Assembly: GCA_013698135.1 (NCBI GenBank)
Contig: JACCVM010000056.1
Location: forward strand, 1 to 43,347
Reading direction: 5' to 3'
Length of the DNA: 43,347 nt
Source: Euzebyaceae bacterium
GTDB taxonomy: Bacteria; Actinomycetota; Nitriliruptoria; Euzebyales; Egibacteraceae
This document shows positions 41,608-43,347 of the stretch, piece after piece. Every line of letters begins with the position of its first letter. The first letter of the stretch is position 1. A program made the position numbers and the translations under genes. The notes under the pieces are model-generated. The model was not told the DNA's origin, made no database searches, and saw only the letters and a program-made list of their open reading frames with translations.

Positions 41608-43026
41608 ATGTCCGACCTCACCCCAGCCCAGCAGCGCCAGCTCGGCCGTCTCGTCGCCCGCTATCCGGTGGCCGACGAGCTGGGTCGCCGCTTCACCGCG
41701 GCTGGCCACGAGCTGTACCTGGTCGGTGGCACCGTCCGCGACGCGTTCCTCGAGCGCGCCCAGGACGATTTGGACTTCGCCACCTCGGCGCCGCCGTCGG
41801 AGACCAAGCGGCTGGTGGCGGGGTGGGCAGACGCCGTGTGGCTGGCGGGCGAGCGTTTCGGCACCATCAGCGCCGCGCGAAACGGCTGGAAGCTGGAGAT
41901 CACCACCTTCCGGGCTGACCGGTACTCGCCCGGCTCGCGCCATCCCGACGTGCGCTTCGCGGGCGACATCACGGCTGACCTGTCGCGGCGTGACTTCACC
42001 TGCAACGCGATGGCGGTGCGCCTTTCCGACCATCGCTTCGTCGACCCGTTCGGAGGGCTGGCCGACCTGCGGTCGCGTGTGCTGCGCACGCCCGCCGCCC
42101 CCGAGGACAGCTTCGCCGACGATCCGTTGCGGCTGGTGCGCATGGCCCGTTTCGCCGCGGTCCTCGATGCCGAGCCCGATGAGGCCGCCCGCAAGGCGGC
42201 GACCGCGATGGCCGCCCACCTCGACGAGATCAGCCGGGAACGCATCCGCGCTGAGCTGGACAAGCTGATCTGCGCACCGCACCAGGCGCGCGGCATGGAC
42301 CTGCTGTGCGACACCGGGCTGGCTGACCGTTTCCTGCCGGAGGTCCCCGCCCTGCGCATGCAGCACGACCCCCTCCACCACCACAAGGACGTCTACACCC
42401 ACACCCTGGCGGTGGTCGACGGCTGCCCGGCCGACGACTTGGTCCTGCGGCTGGCGGCGCTGCTGCACGACATCGGCAAGCCCGCGACCCGCGAGTTCCA
42501 CTCGGACCGGAAGGTCACCTTCCACCATCACGAGGTGGTGGGCCAGCGCATGGCCGACAAGCGGTTGCGTGCGCTGCGCTACCCCAACGACGTCATCGCC
42601 GACGTCGGCGAGCTGATCTATCTGCACCTGCGCTTCCACGGGTACGCCGACGACGCCTGGACCGACGCCGCGGTGCGCCGCTACGTGCGCGACGCGGGCC
42701 GCTCCGAGCAGCTGCGCCGGCTCAACCGCCTAACCCGTGCCGATGTCACGACGCGCAACCGCGCCAAGGCCCGGCGCCTGCAGCGTGGGATGGACGACCT
42801 GGAGGCCCGCATCGCCCGGCTTGAGGCCGAGGAGGAGATCGCCAGGATCCGCCCGCAGCTGGACGGCCGACAGATCATGCGCCACCTCGGCCTGCCACCG
42901 GGTCCAGACATCGGCAAGGCCCGCCAGATGCTGCTGGAGGCGCGGCTGGACCAAGGACCCATGACCGACGAGCAGGCCTACGCGCTGCTCGACGCATGGG
43001 CGCAGGAGCAGAACTCAAACGGATGA
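41608..43026 (+). CDS. CCA tRNA nucleotidyltransferase (HD domain)
   Basis: LVGGTVRDAFLERAQDDLDFATSA; RRDFTCNAMAV; HD motif LAALLHDIGKPATRE; conserved next to NUDIX. Confidence 0.94.
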   Translation: MSDLTPAQQRQLGRLVARYPVADELGRRFTAAGHELYLVGGTVRDAFLERAQDDLDFATSAPPSETKRLVAGWADAVWLAGERFGTISAARNGWKLEITTFRADRYSPGSRHPDVRFAGDITADLSRRDFTCNAMAVRLSDHRFVDPFGGLADLRSRVLRTPAAPEDSFADDPLRLVRMARFAAVLDAEPDEAARKAATAMAAHLDEISRERIRAELDKLICAPHQARGMDLLCDTGLADRFLPEVPALRMQHDPLHHHKDVYTHTLAVVDGCPADDLVLRLAALLHDIGKPATREFHSDRKVTFHHHEVVGQRMADKRLRALRYPNDVIADVGELIYLHLRFHGYADDAWTDAAVRRYVRDAGRSEQLRRLNRLTRADVTTRNRAKARRLQRGMDDLEARIARLEAEEEIARIRPQLDGRQIMRHLGLPPGPDIGKARQMLLEARLDQGPMTDEQAYALLDAWAQEQNSNG

Positions 43027-43055
43027 CTGGCGCCCCGCCGCCCAAGTGCATACGA

Positions 43056-43074
43056 TAAAGGCAACCTTACTTAA
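43056..43074. promoter_or_regulatory. Candidate DtxR/IdeR iron box upstream of bfd-bfr
   Basis: TAAAGGCAACCTTACTTAA: imperfect match to TTAGGTTAGSCTAACCTAA, with a good right half-site. Confidence 0.4.
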
Positions 43075-43095
43075 CGGAGCTCCGCGGGGTCCGAC

Positions 43096-43311
43096 TTGCT
43101 GGTCTGCCACTGCCAAGCCGTGCACGAGTCGGCCGTGCGCGAGGTCATCGACGCGGGCGCTCGCGACGAGTTCGACGTGGCGCAGGCTTGCGGTGCGGGC
43201 AGCGTGTGCGGTGGTTGCGTCCCCACGATCAGTCGCCTGCTGGGTGAGTGCCGCGGCTGTCCGTTGCAGCAGGGGTTAGTGGAGGGACACGCCCTGTCGA
43301 CCGTACGCTGA
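43096..43311 (+). CDS. bfd: Bacterioferritin-associated ferredoxin-like (2Fe-2S) protein
   Basis: LVCHCQAVHESAVREVIDAGARDEFDVAQACGAGSVCGGCVPTISRLL with CxC...CxxC pattern. Confidence 0.92.
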   Translation: MLVCHCQAVHESAVREVIDAGARDEFDVAQACGAGSVCGGCVPTISRLLGECRGCPLQQGLVEGHALSTVR

Positions 43312-43338
43312 CCGCTCACCGTCGAAAAGGACCCAGTC

Positions 43339-43347
43339 ATGCAGGGC
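43339..43347 (+). CDS. Start of a gene, probably bacterioferritin (truncated by window end)
   Basis: ATGCAGGGC (MQG) after AAAAGGA RBS, directly following bfd. Confidence 0.4.

Overview
This window looks like the chromosomal replication-origin neighbourhood of a high-GC actinobacterium. No lineage search was possible; the taxonomy is inferred from gene order and families. In order, it holds the end of an FHA protein followed by a PP2C phosphatase, rodA/ftsW, a PBP and a PASTA kinase (fhaB-pstP-rodA-pbpA-pknB-like block). Next come pabA/trpG, a YihY protein, a class E-like sortase, a DUF881 protein and crgA. These are followed by tRNA-Ala, a DLW-39-like miniprotein, tRNA-Ile, a DUF3566 protein, a GAF-ANTAR protein, gyrA, a GerMN lipoprotein, gyrB, dciA, recF, dnaN, a probable oriC and dnaA. 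On the other side lie rpmH, rnpA, yidD, yidC, jag, rsmG, parA, parB, ddl, a PLP aminotransferase, a GNAT protein, a CwlM-like protein, trxA and trxB. The end of the window has a B-box protein, an anti-sigma/ECF-sigma pair, a second Ser/Thr kinase, a NUDIX protein, a PilT-like ATPase, a CCA-adding enzyme, bfd and the first bases of bfr. Most of this is a conserved core. I see no CRISPR array, IS element, prophage or clear new defence system. The items most worth a second look are: (1) a kinase with intact catalytic motifs and an MviN-type extracellular domain, sitting where MurJ/MviN is expected but without the flippase; (2) a CwlM-like amidase fold whose SIH zinc-ligand motif reads SIG; (3) GerMN lipoprotein and ANTAR insertions in the gyrase operon; (4) DnaA-box-like clusters on both sides of dnaA and after crgA; (5) two degenerate parS sites, one inside parA; (6) a decayed renalase-like oxidoreductase remnant; (7) a possible DtxR/IdeR box before bfd-bfr.
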